From the NCBI GenBank assembly GCA_017456585.1, contig JAFTJD010000048.1, forward strand, positions 1 through 40,411: a stretch of DNA of 40,411 bases, in the 5' to 3' direction. Below the pieces are notes generated by a model, which searched no databases, was not told where the DNA came from, and was given only the letters and a program-made list of their open reading frames with translations. The translations under genes and the position numbers were made by a program. The first letter of the stretch is position 1, and each line of letters begins with the position of its first letter. Shown here in pieces: positions 15,373 through 23,726 of this stretch. This stretch comes from Lachnospiraceae bacterium. Lineage in GTDB: Bacteria; Bacillota; Clostridia; Lachnospirales; Lachnospiraceae.

Positions 15373-16821
15373 TTATTTCAAATTCTTCAAATACTGCTTA
15401 GCATAATCAGCTGTACTTGTATCCGGGAACATATCGATTACCTTCTGATATAATTCCTTCGCCTTTGGCACATATTCATCTACATTAAGTCTGTCCAAAG
15501 ACCTTGCCAGATAATAAATATGATATTTCTCTTCAGGATTAAGATCATATGCTATCTGTATATATTGTGCCGAGGTCTCATAATCACCACTTAAATAGTA
15601 ATTATTATATCCCTCATCATAATACATCGCGGCAACTATAATATTATTCTTCTCCACTATTGCGTTATATACCGCTATATAAGTCTCATCTGTCACAGTT
15701 TCTATGTCAATATTCTTGAAATGTTCATATGCTGCCAGATGTTTTTCAGACATATAAAGATCTATGCCTTCCAAAAGATTATTATATACGGCTATTATCT
15801 CATTCTCTTTCTCTACGCTTGTAAGATTAGCCTGAAGCTTATCCCTTACACTCTCAAGCTCAGTAATAGATTCCTGAAGATTAGTAATAGTTGACGACTT
15901 ACTGTCTATCATAATGTTAAGCTCATTAATCTTCGCCTTACTATCTTCATCCTTCTGCGCCAGCTTATTTGGCAAAATAAGGAACCATGTAAGTGCCACA
16001 CCTATTGCAATTCCGATAATTATATTAAGAATTGCCCATCCTCCGTTAGAAGAGCTCTCCTTATAATGAGTAGGTGTTATGCTAACATCATCTGCTCTGC
16101 TCCTTGAATCCTCATGCTCCGGAACCGATACATATGCCAGCTTTCCGTTATCAGGGATATGTTTTCCCTTACCCATCTTGTCAGAATAAATAGACTTACC
16201 GTTAGATTCAAGAACCTTCTTTATCTCCTCAGCATACTGCAGGGAAAGAGGATTGTTTCTGTCTATCTTTAACGCTTTCGTTATAGCCTTAAGTGCTCTC
16301 TCATAGTCTCCCATATTAATATAAAGGAGTGTAAGAAGCTGGTGTCCCTTAATAAGATTCGGATAAAGATTAAGCACCTTCTTCATCTGTATCAAGGCCA
16401 GGTCTTCGCTATTCTGCTTAGCATACGCCAAAGTCTGATTATATTTCTTAATAGTCTGATTAATAACATCTAATTTAGCGGCATCACGATGCACTTTATC
16501 AAGGTATACATCTGCAATGTTCTTCTCCGGCTGGAGATTAAGACTGATTACCCATTCGGATAACGCAGCCACAACCTCTCCCATTTCAAAATACACAAGA
16601 CCAAGCAAATTTCTTGCATTAGTATTGTGTTTGTTATATTTAATACTTCGCCTTAAGCAATCCGCCGCGCCTGACAAATCACGTGTCTTCGCTCTCTCAA
16701 GTCCCATATTATAATAAGCTTCAGAGCTACGTATTATTTTCTTGTAAATTTTGACATCAGTGCCACATTTGTTACAGTAGTCCTGTTCCGACAATGTAGC
16801 ATTACATTTATAACATCTCAT
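15373..16821 (-). CDS. Zinc-ribbon, TPR and coiled-coil single-pass membrane protein
   Basis: A 482-aa protein of unknown function with a clear architecture. An N-terminal zinc ribbon (CYKC at residues 3-6, CNKC at 16-19) is followed by tetratricopeptide-like repeats (about 33-205), a charged linker, one transmembrane helix (about 261-283), a predicted coiled coil (about 290-345) and a second TPR set (about 350-480) with the pattern EKYHIYYLARSLDRL. It probably scaffolds other proteins at the membrane, with repeats on both sides, but no function is assigned. AGGAG stands 7 nt before the ATG. It follows the 50-aa acidic gene by 17 bp and ends at a terminator just before spoIIAA. Confidence 0.85.
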   Translation of the reverse strand: MRCYKCNATLSEQDYCNKCGTDVKIYKKIIRSSEAYYNMGLERAKTRDLSGAADCLRRSIKYNKHNTNARNLLGLVYFEMGEVVAALSEWVISLNLQPEKNIADVYLDKVHRDAAKLDVINQTIKKYNQTLAYAKQNSEDLALIQMKKVLNLYPNLIKGHQLLTLLYINMGDYERALKAITKALKIDRNNPLSLQYAEEIKKVLESNGKSIYSDKMGKGKHIPDNGKLAYVSVPEHEDSRSRADDVSITPTHYKESSSNGGWAILNIIIGIAIGVALTWFLILPNKLAQKDEDSKAKINELNIMIDSKSSTITNLQESITELESVRDKLQANLTSVEKENEIIAVYNNLLEGIDLYMSEKHLAAYEHFKNIDIETVTDETYIAVYNAIVEKNNIIVAAMYYDEGYNNYYLSGDYETSAQYIQIAYDLNPEEKYHIYYLARSLDRLNVDEYVPKAKELYQKVIDMFPDTSTADYAKQYLKNLK

Positions 16822-16838
16822 GTAGTAGCTCCTATCTG

Positions 16839-16991
16839 TTATTCATTATCGTCTTCGTCCTCTTCTTCTCTGAGCATCGCAATCATTATGTCAACCATAT
16901 CTGTTAAGTCATTATTATATATAGCATCCTCTGCCTCTTCTACTTCAAGACTTGGATGAAATTTCTTAATCTCTTCTTCAAAATTAATCAT
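16839..16991 (-). CDS. Small acidic protein, 50 aa, unknown
   Basis: Encodes 50 residues beginning MINFEEEIKKFHPSLEVEEAE and ending in an acidic tail REEEDEDDNE. GGAGG lies 6 nt before the ATG. The ATG overlaps the TGA of the restored folC frame (ATGA), the usual sign of translational coupling, and the TPR gene starts 17 bp after its stop. It has no signal peptide or membrane segment and I do not recognise a family. The coupled position makes it a likely real gene rather than noise. Confidence 0.7.
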   Translation of the reverse strand: MINFEEEIKKFHPSLEVEEAEDAIYNNDLTDMVDIMIAMLREEEDEDDNE

Positions 16992-17167
16992 ATGCTACCT
17001 CCATATTCTTCTAAAACAGCCCCCACCAGATATAGCGAGCCAACACAGTACAAGGTACCTTTGTTATGTGCAGCAAGCTCTCTTCCCTTCTCGAAAGCTT
17101 CCTTCCAATCCTCTATGGCAACCAAACGCTCCGGGGCTGTATTCTTACTAAATATCTCTACCAGTGC
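16988..17167 (-). pseudogene. folC: 3' part of folC downstream of the in-frame stop
   Basis: Directly after the TAG at 17168-17170 the same frame stays open for 59 codons and ends with TGA at 16988-16990. The encoded segment runs ALVEIFSKNT, then VAIEDWKEAF, and contains YCVGSLYLVGAVLEEYGG, the normal C-terminal strand-helix of FolC proteins (GSLYLVG). Reading through the TAG gives 437 aa, the usual FolC length. A single base change, for example CAG to TAG, explains the break. Confidence 0.88.
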
Positions 17168-18301
17168 CTACGGCTTCATTCCGCGTTCACCGCCGCTTCT
17201 CGTTATTATAACCGTCTCAAATTCAAGGTTCTTACAGATGAGTTCAATCATCTTGTCATAATCCTTGTCACCCATAACTGCAAACAGAAGCACCTTTTTA
17301 GTCACATCAATGACACTTTCTCTCGTAGATACTGCCTCTATAAAACTCAGAATACCTGCCTCATTATGCGCTCCATCCACAATGACTCCCTCTGCCACTT
17401 CCTGAAAACGCCCCTGCCAGCAGGCTTCTTTAATGCCTTTTATAATTACTTCATCGGTTAATTTCGCATCCTTAGTAGCCATATAATACAGCGCTTCAAG
17501 CGACAAAAGTGCATTCTCTACCTGATAAAGTGCAGTCGCTAAGGACACAGAATATCTACCATTTTTATGATACATATTATGAGTGCAAAAATCAACACTT
17601 TTATCACTTATTTGCAAAATTTCATAATTTCCCTTATCTATCGGTAACGCCTGTGAATTCTTCTCTGACGCCACCTTTTCTATAACATTTTTGACCTCAG
17701 GATTCTCCGCCCAGAAGACCACAGGGACATCCTTTTTAATTATACCGGCCTTCTCCATGGCAACTTGGCTTACGGTATCTCCAAGGACGCTCACATGGTC
17801 AAGGCTTACAGGTGTAATTACTGTAACAAAAGGCTTAGCTACGGCGTTGGTTGCATCCAGCCTTCCGCCAAGTCCTGTTTCCATCACAGCATATTCCACG
17901 GACTCTTTTTTGAAACAATACATTGCCATTCCAAACAGATACTCAAAGAAAGAAAACCTTCCGGTTTCCTCCTTTAATCTGTCCTCACATTCTTTAAGTT
18001 CCATAAATGCTTCAAGAAACAGTTCTTTGGAAACATTGATTCCGTTTATACGGATTCGTTCCTCCATTGAAACAAGATGTGGAGATGTAAAAAGACCTAC
18101 TTTTCTTCCCGATACTTTAATTACAGAGCTTATGTATGCACATACGGAGCCTTTGCCGTTAGTTCCTGCCACATGGATAATTCTCATGTTTTTCTCAGGA
18201 CTTCCAAGCTCCTCAAGAATTCTTTCAGCGCACATAAGCGATGGTTCCTTTGTGAATTTAGGAATACCATATAAATAATCTATCGACTGTTCATAGTTCA
18301 T
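17168..18301 (-). CDS. folC: Folylpolyglutamate/dihydrofolate synthase, interrupted by TAG
   Basis: Adds glutamate to (dihydro)folates in an ATP-dependent cytoplasmic reaction. The first 377 residues show the ATP loop IHVAGTNGKGSVCAYISSV (about residue 41), FTSPHLVSMEERIRING, the metal/folate region METGLGGRLDATNAV, ITPVSLDHVSVLGDTVSQVAMEKAGIIK, and the Mur-ligase C-terminal domain with QGRFQEV and VDGAHNEAG. The frame then meets TAG at 17168, about 60 residues before the natural end, and the missing C-terminus is still encoded downstream. GGAGAG lies 8 nt before the ATG. The truncated form would lack the last strands of the C-terminal domain and is probably impaired; alternatives are readthrough or a sequence error. 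Confidence 0.9.
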   Translation of the reverse strand: MNYEQSIDYLYGIPKFTKEPSLMCAERILEELGSPEKNMRIIHVAGTNGKGSVCAYISSVIKVSGRKVGLFTSPHLVSMEERIRINGINVSKELFLEAFMELKECEDRLKEETGRFSFFEYLFGMAMYCFKKESVEYAVMETGLGGRLDATNAVAKPFVTVITPVSLDHVSVLGDTVSQVAMEKAGIIKKDVPVVFWAENPEVKNVIEKVASEKNSQALPIDKGNYEILQISDKSVDFCTHNMYHKNGRYSVSLATALYQVENALLSLEALYYMATKDAKLTDEVIIKGIKEACWQGRFQEVAEGVIVDGAHNEAGILSFIEAVSTRESVIDVTKKVLLFAVMGDKDYDKMIELICKNLEFETVIITRSGGERGMKP

Positions 18302-18380
18302 AGTTTTATCTCTCCACCTTATTTTCCCTCTATTACCCTATCATAATGCGCATACTGTCCGCAAGCAAAAACAATCGCAT

Positions 18381-21300
18381 TTAATCATCTATTTCGACAG
18401 TAATCGTCTTGGTATCACGCATTACGAGCTCATTACTTGTCATATCCTGCCATGAATCGTCATCCATATCCAATGCCAGTCCACCGATACATACGGATTG
18501 GTCATTAAAATCTATACGATTACATTCCCATCCGTTCTTACCTTCCGTCCATGCATGATATCTTTCTTTTCCGTAACCATTAAGTACTCTAAGCACTATC
18601 TTATCCGTATTAACCGGCATGGAAAATCTAATCTTCTTAACATCAAATGATGTCGGAGCAGTATCTTTGTAAACGGTTATATATTTATCATTTATCCACG
18701 CATCAATTTCGAAATCCTTTATGTCTCCTACATGGGTTCTTATATACTGTCCCGGCATATAGTCTATACCCTTAACGGTCTTAAGCCCGCCAAAATCAAA
18801 CTTTATCTCAAAAGGATATCCGCATTTTCTTGCAAAGAACATTCTGCCCGGGTCACCGGCTTTAAGATTCTCCATATCCTCATCAGTAATCGGCTTCTCC
18901 ATCTCCTCGCTGGTAACTACCTCAAGCTTAACATCATGTCTCTTAAGTGAAAGTGTATCAGCGAATTTCTCTTCAAAAATCTCCCATTTCACAGTATGTG
19001 CAGGGTTAAATTCTTCTGAATCCACATAATCGATAAGACTGTTAAAAAGTACTGTTCCTCCCTTTGAAAGCTTAGCAGCATTCTCAAGGTCCGCGCTTAC
19101 TACAAGAAGCTTACCTTCTAAAGCCTTGGCTTCCCATATAAGACCCATTTTATAGCTTCTGTTCCATTCATCAATAGCATATACTATAGGTTCAAATTCA
19201 TCTGAAAAGCCTGCCAGATTAAATCCCTTAGCATTTCGCACTATAGCATCCCACTGTCCTTCCTGATACTCTTCCGTTGCGAAGCCTTTAAGTGAAGGAT
19301 GCTTCTTATCAATCAGAAGTCCCATTCCTCTGTCCCACTTAGGTCCCATCTGATTATTCCAAAATGCAGGAGCTGTACTAAGTGGCGGGCACTCCCATGA
19401 AAGCACTGAAAGTGACGGCATATAGAGAACATTCTTGCCTTCGGAAAGTGCCTTCTTTGCTTCCCTGAAGGAACGTGTATACACTGCGTTCTTGGTTGTT
19501 GTCTTCATCTGTATATCAGTTTTATATAACCACAATCTCCAATAGTTGCTCACAGTAGCAGTCTCATAACCTGTTGTCGCACCTTTAAGCTCTAACCAAG
19601 CAACAAGTTCATATGCTTTATTATTAGGCACATCTTCAAAACTAAACTCTATAGTTCCTATAGGTATATTTTTACCGCAGGAAAGCTTAGCATGCTTAAA
19701 ACTTCCTTCTCTGTAAGCAATCTTAGAAGTACGTTCTCTTAATTGCCAACGTACACATACATCTGTTAAAGCTTTTTTATCAAAATGAGCAAGCTCAAGT
19801 GTTGCACTAAATCCCTCTGAATCCGTATATACTGCCTTTGGCATTCTAAGAAGCAACACCGTAGGTGCACAGAACTGTCTGAATTCCTTGGCTTCTATAT
19901 ATCCTTTACCATCCCAGAAGGTATCCAGTACTCCGACCAACGCAGTTCCCTGTCCCGGATAATCGTGAAGATCGAGAAGCTCAAAACCATAAATCTTCGG
20001 AGTTCTGAAATTAGCCTCCAAATCCTCCTTATACATCTGAACCTGGAATCTACCTGACGCATAAGCAAATTCTTTATTCTTATCAAGAACTCCCATTTGC
20101 TTTGCTCTTGCCTTAAACACCTCATAATTACCGGGGCGCATATATCCGGTAAATTTATTGATAATATCAAAATCAGGATAGCTACACCACTGTCCGAGTT
20201 CATGACATATAACAGGATGCTTAACTCCTTCAAGCGAAGGAGTGTAATCTCTGCCTCCCCAGCCTTTTTTTCCTCTAATGGTTCCGCCACCAAAAGGACC
20301 TTGTCCCGAACGATGATAATATAAATAATCTGTCTCCGTAATCTCCTCCGAAGGACATGGTATAGGCCAACCGGACTGCAATGTATATAATCTATGTGAG
20401 TCAAGTCCTTTTGCATATCTTACCCAATCCATGAGTGGCTCATACCAATCACCGCTTGGCTCGTTACTCGGCGAAAGCATGACAAATGACGGATGATTGC
20501 CGAAGCTATCAATTATACGCTTTGTCTCATCCTTAAGCACCTTAATCATATCATCATCCTTAGCAAAGTGATTCCACATCGCGCACTCTACCTGAAGATA
20601 GACACCCAGCTCATCCGCCGCAACAAATGCCGCATCCGGTGGGCAGTATGAATGGAAACGCATAAAATTAAGTCCCCATTCCTTGCAGATACCAAATATT
20701 CTCTTCCAATACTCGACATCAGTACTTGGATATCCTGTAAGCGGAAATTCTCCTCCAAAATGAGTTCCTCTAAAATATGTCTCACGGTCATTTACAAAGA
20801 AACGTCCGTCTCGTACTTCAATCTTCCTAAATCCAAAGGTACATACCTTCGTATCTTCTATAAGAGCCTCCCCAAAATTCGCGCTAAGCGTAAGCTTGAG
20901 TTCATGAAGATTCTGCTCATACTCATCCCATACTTCACAATCAAGCGAATATGGAATCATCATTTCGAAATCATTTTCCTTATCAGTGAGAAGAAGCTTT
21001 GTCCTGATTCCCTTTGCTTCAAGCACAACCTCTACCTGTCCTTGGACACATTTATTAATTTTTCCTTTAATGTACGCCTTTCTGGTATCGTAATCAGTAG
21101 ATATATTAACCTGTCCGAAATGAATCTGCGGTCTTGCTTCAAGATATATTCCACCTGCCATACCGTTCCATGTAGCACCGGTCGAATCCGTTATTCCATG
21201 TCCATCCGGTCTGTAAGGCAACAAATATCCATTATCAACACATACAGTAAGTCTGTGCTCGCCTTTTCTTATTCTGCCAATGTTAAAGGTGTGTGGCGCA

Positions 21301-21713
21301 CACAAGGTCATATCCTCGCCTATGAGCACATCATCAAGCCATACCTTTGTCTTCCACTTGGTACACTCTATATTAAAAACATAATATAAATCTTCATCCT
21401 CTTTTACATAGAAATCCCTCTGATACCATGCTTTACCCATATAATGCTTAGGAGGCTGTGAAAGAAAAGGAACTTTCATTCCTTCTTTTTGTCCAACCTT
21501 ATATTCCTCTCGCATATACCATAATTCATCATGCAATGCAGACATAAAGCATGTGTCTTCATTAATATCTACTCCATACCCCTGTGCCTGCATAACGCCC
21601 GGAATCTCGACCGAATCTGTCAGATTGTAATCATACCATCTGTCAGCCTCACCGTCTCCTCTCACGTCCGTTTGAAATCTCCATGTTCCTGCCAAGTCAA
21701 TTATTTGTCTCAT
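18381..21713 (-). CDS. Glycoside hydrolase family 2 protein
   Basis: A 1110-aa cytoplasmic GH2 enzyme (beta-galactosidase, glucuronidase, mannosidase or arabinopyranosidase-like; substrate not fixed). Order of parts: N-terminal jelly-roll sugar-binding domain (about 1-200, KAWYQRDFYV), Ig-like domain (about 205-300, ending FGFRKIEV), TIM barrel (about 305-620) with RGTHFGGEFP, acid/base Glu418 in SPSNEPSGD and nucleophile Glu505 in ICHELGQW. A long C-terminal region follows, including an F5/8-type-C-like carbohydrate-binding domain (about 970-1090). No signal peptide is present, so the substrate must be imported. ATGGAGAC precedes the ATG. It is divergent from the deacetylase gene and may share its control region. 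Large for GH2 because of the added C-terminal modules. Confidence 0.9.
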   Translation of the reverse strand: MRQIIDLAGTWRFQTDVRGDGEADRWYDYNLTDSVEIPGVMQAQGYGVDINEDTCFMSALHDELWYMREEYKVGQKEGMKVPFLSQPPKHYMGKAWYQRDFYVKEDEDLYYVFNIECTKWKTKVWLDDVLIGEDMTLCAPHTFNIGRIRKGEHRLTVCVDNGYLLPYRPDGHGITDSTGATWNGMAGGIYLEARPQIHFGQVNISTDYDTRKAYIKGKINKCVQGQVEVVLEAKGIRTKLLLTDKENDFEMMIPYSLDCEVWDEYEQNLHELKLTLSANFGEALIEDTKVCTFGFRKIEVRDGRFFVNDRETYFRGTHFGGEFPLTGYPSTDVEYWKRIFGICKEWGLNFMRFHSYCPPDAAFVAADELGVYLQVECAMWNHFAKDDDMIKVLKDETKRIIDSFGNHPSFVMLSPSNEPSGDWYEPLMDWVRYAKGLDSHRLYTLQSGWPIPCPSEEITETDYLYYHRSGQGPFGGGTIRGKKGWGGRDYTPSLEGVKHPVICHELGQWCSYPDFDIINKFTGYMRPGNYEVFKARAKQMGVLDKNKEFAYASGRFQVQMYKEDLEANFRTPKIYGFELLDLHDYPGQGTALVGVLDTFWDGKGYIEAKEFRQFCAPTVLLLRMPKAVYTDSEGFSATLELAHFDKKALTDVCVRWQLRERTSKIAYREGSFKHAKLSCGKNIPIGTIEFSFEDVPNNKAYELVAWLELKGATTGYETATVSNYWRLWLYKTDIQMKTTTKNAVYTRSFREAKKALSEGKNVLYMPSLSVLSWECPPLSTAPAFWNNQMGPKWDRGMGLLIDKKHPSLKGFATEEYQEGQWDAIVRNAKGFNLAGFSDEFEPIVYAIDEWNRSYKMGLIWEAKALEGKLLVVSADLENAAKLSKGGTVLFNSLIDYVDSEEFNPAHTVKWEIFEEKFADTLSLKRHDVKLEVVTSEEMEKPITDEDMENLKAGDPGRMFFARKCGYPFEIKFDFGGLKTVKGIDYMPGQYIRTHVGDIKDFEIDAWINDKYITVYKDTAPTSFDVKKIRFSMPVNTDKIVLRVLNGYGKERYHAWTEGKNGWECNRIDFNDQSVCIGGLALDMDDDSWQDMTSNELVMRDTKTITVEIDD

Positions 21714-21758
21714 ATTGTCTCCATTCGCCTAAAATAATATCCTAAACATACTCTACTT

Positions 21759-21787
21759 AGTTTATCATTTTTCACCGCTAAAAACAA
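21759..21787 (-). promoter_or_regulatory. Candidate promoter of the GH2 gene
   Basis: Minus strand: TTGTTT (21782-21787), 17-bp spacer, TAAACT (21759-21764), about 45 bp before the GH2 ATG. The -10 is a weak match. Confidence 0.4.
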
Positions 21788-21819
21788 TGTCATTTTCGTT
21801 TTAAATGTTGTAGTTTTAA

Positions 21820-21880
21820 TTGTCTTTTGGGCAAAAAAGGGGTATACTGTAACTAGCTTAATCAGGAGCCCTGCTCCTGA
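21820..21880 (+). promoter_or_regulatory. Promoter and leader dyad of the deacetylase gene
   Basis: TTGTCT (21820-21825), 17-bp spacer, TATACT (21843-21848). Just downstream, TCAGGAGC (21862-21869) and GCTCCTGA (21873-21880) form an 8-bp stem with a 3-nt loop, inside the transcribed leader. The dyad could be a repressor site or a small leader hairpin. Confidence 0.6.
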
Positions 21881-21907
21881 CAATTTATTGACATAAGGAG
21901 GTTTACA

Positions 21908-22708
21908 ATGAAGAATATTTACACATGTTTTCCGGGTGGAAAACACAAAGCTTTAACACTCAGCTATGATGACGGTAAAGAAGAGGATCGCAGATTGGTT
22001 GCACTTTTTAACGAGTACGGAATAAAGGGTACATTCCACATCAACTCAGGTATTAAGCACGATCCGAACAGAATTAAACCGGAAGAGTTCTCCGAGCTCT
22101 ACAAGGGACATGAGATTTCATGTCATACATATACACATCCTACTATCGAGCGTTGTCCGATGGAAGAGGTTGTTGCTCAGGTAATGGAGGACAGAAAGGA
22201 ATTAGAAGCTCTCGCAGGATACCCTGTTCGCGGACTTTCATATCCTAACGGTTCCTACAGCAAAGAAATCAAAGAGGTACTTCCACACCTCGGAATCAAG
22301 TATTCACGTGTCGTAGGCAGCAGCGGACACTTCGGAATGCCTAAGGACTTATACGAGTGGCAGGCAACCTGTCATCACAACAATAAGCTCCTTGAATATG
22401 GTGAGCAGTTTGTCAACTTAACCAAGAAGCAGTATCTCTATCTTATGTATGTTTGGGGACATAGTTATGAATTCACACTCCAGGACAACTGGCATGTAAT
22501 GGAAGATTTCTGTAAGCTCGTTGGTAACCGTGATGATATCTGGTATGCAACCAACATACAGATTGTAGACTATATGGAAGACGCTAAGCGCTTACAGTAC
22601 GCCGCAGACTTGAGCTTCGTATATAACCCTTCAGCCCAGTCTATCTGGCTTAATGTTGCCGGCGAATACATCGAAGTACCTGGGGGCACACAGGTAACAC
22701 TCCCTTAG
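21908..22708 (+). CDS. Polysaccharide deacetylase (CE4) family protein
   Basis: A 266-aa NodB-homology protein. Motif 1 is LSYDDGKEEDR (family TFDDG, with the general base and metal-binding Asp), motif 2 is ISCHTYTHP (metal His pair, family H-S/T-x-x-H), and motif 3 is RGLSYPNGSYS. The family hydrolyses N- or O-acetyl groups from sugars. No signal peptide or membrane helix is present, so it probably acts on imported, acetylated oligosaccharides rather than peptidoglycan. AAGGAGG lies 7 nt before the ATG. It is divergently transcribed from the GH2 gene, which suggests joint work on an acetylated plant glycan. It ends near the large palindrome at 22773-22865. Confidence 0.9.
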   Translation: MKNIYTCFPGGKHKALTLSYDDGKEEDRRLVALFNEYGIKGTFHINSGIKHDPNRIKPEEFSELYKGHEISCHTYTHPTIERCPMEEVVAQVMEDRKELEALAGYPVRGLSYPNGSYSKEIKEVLPHLGIKYSRVVGSSGHFGMPKDLYEWQATCHHNNKLLEYGEQFVNLTKKQYLYLMYVWGHSYEFTLQDNWHVMEDFCKLVGNRDDIWYATNIQIVDYMEDAKRLQYAADLSFVYNPSAQSIWLNVAGEYIEVPGGTQVTLP

Positions 22709-22772
22709 TACGTAATAACCTGCGTGCATCACTTCACATAAGGGCTGATTTTTGCCGCCATAAGGATTTTTA

Positions 22773-22865
22773 AAAGCGCGCCTCAGAAGGTGACTTGATA
22801 CAACAATTGGTCTTATCATATAATAAGCCCAAATTGTTGACGAGTTCACATATGAGGCGCGCTTT
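22773..22865. terminator. Large palindrome, bidirectional terminator
   Basis: AAAGCGCGCCTCA (22773-22785) is perfectly inverted at 22853-22865. The interior pairs further through CAACAATT/AATTGTTG and CTTAT/ATAAG, making one long imperfect hairpin of 93 nt between the convergent deacetylase and TSUP genes. On the minus strand it runs into TTTTAAAAAT. A dispersed palindromic repeat is an alternative reading. Confidence 0.7.
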
Positions 22866-22897
22866 CAACCATTAAAGCGGTAAAATATAATTTCATA

Positions 22898-23665
22898 TTA
22901 TGTGAAGAAATTGAAACCCAGAATTACGATACCAAGGGTTACCAAAACGACTCCGGTTGCACGGTTCAGTGTGATGGCAGATGCTTTATTCGCAAAACGT
23001 GCCGCAATTCTTGCCCATATCAATGTAAAGAGAATGCACAGAGCAAGCACAAGGTAATCAGGCTTACCTCCAATTGCAAAATGTGATAAAGAGCCTGTAA
23101 GTGCTGTAAAAGTCATAATAAATACGCTGGTTCCGACTGCCGTCTTTAGTTCATAGCTAAGAACACTGGTAAGAATTAATAACATCATCATACCGCCGCC
23201 CGCGCCTATAAAACCACAGATAAAACCAATTATTATACCACACAGAATAGACTGGCGCACGCGCTTCTTAGCATCTACAGCTTCCATGCTCTCCTTGGTA
23301 GTCATGACCGGCTTTATGATAAATTTGACTCCTAACAATAGCGTCATAACCATTGAAAAGTTACCCATGGTAGTGTTTGGCACCATACTTGACACCCAAC
23401 TGCCTACCATTGTAAATAGTAACACTGTAATCATCATTACCATACCATTTCTGATATCCAGGTTCTTATTTTTATGGTATGTATAAGCAGATACCGCACT
23501 TGCAAGCACATCCGACGCTAATGCAATTCCTACTGCTTCGTAAGCAGGTATTTTAAGAAACGTAACTAACATGGGCGTAATAACAGCCGCTGCGCTCATT
23601 CCTGCGAACCCGGTGCCGAGTCCTGCTCCCATACCGGCAAAAAAACACACAAAAAATGTAATCAT
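22898..23665 (-). CDS. TSUP (TauE/SafE) family permease
   Basis: A 255-aa membrane protein with about eight hydrophobic segments in two repeated halves. Each half begins with a Gly-rich motif: GLGTGFAGMSAAAVITPML in the first and CGFIGAGGGMMMLLILTSVL in the second, the hallmark of the TauE/SafE/TSUP family. Members move sulfite, sulfonates or organic anions across the cytoplasmic membrane. AAGGAGTG lies 9 nt before the ATG. It follows the MFS gene by 61 bp, probably in the same transcript. The substrate is not known. Confidence 0.9.
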   Translation of the reverse strand: MITFFVCFFAGMGAGLGTGFAGMSAAAVITPMLVTFLKIPAYEAVGIALASDVLASAVSAYTYHKNKNLDIRNGMVMMITVLLFTMVGSWVSSMVPNTTMGNFSMVMTLLLGVKFIIKPVMTTKESMEAVDAKKRVRQSILCGIIIGFICGFIGAGGGMMMLLILTSVLSYELKTAVGTSVFIMTFTALTGSLSHFAIGGKPDYLVLALCILFTLIWARIAARFANKASAITLNRATGVVLVTLGIVILGFNFFT

Positions 23666-23726
23666 TTTTAATCACTCCTTATTGTAAAAAATGTTCTAAA
23701 TATCATTATAAGTGTTATTCTATAAT

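Noticed and set aside
17168..17170. TAG as a recoded sense codon (pyrrolysine or global recoding)
   Set aside because: Several genes here end naturally in TAG, and FolC has no known Pyl position. A point mutation is simpler.
17691..18278. 195-codon plus-strand open frame inside folC
   Set aside because: It mirrors the folC coding strand and has no start signals or family resemblance.
20652..21389. 245-codon plus-strand open frame inside the GH2 gene
   Set aside because: It is antisense to conserved GH2 motifs; its composition reflects codon structure of the real gene.
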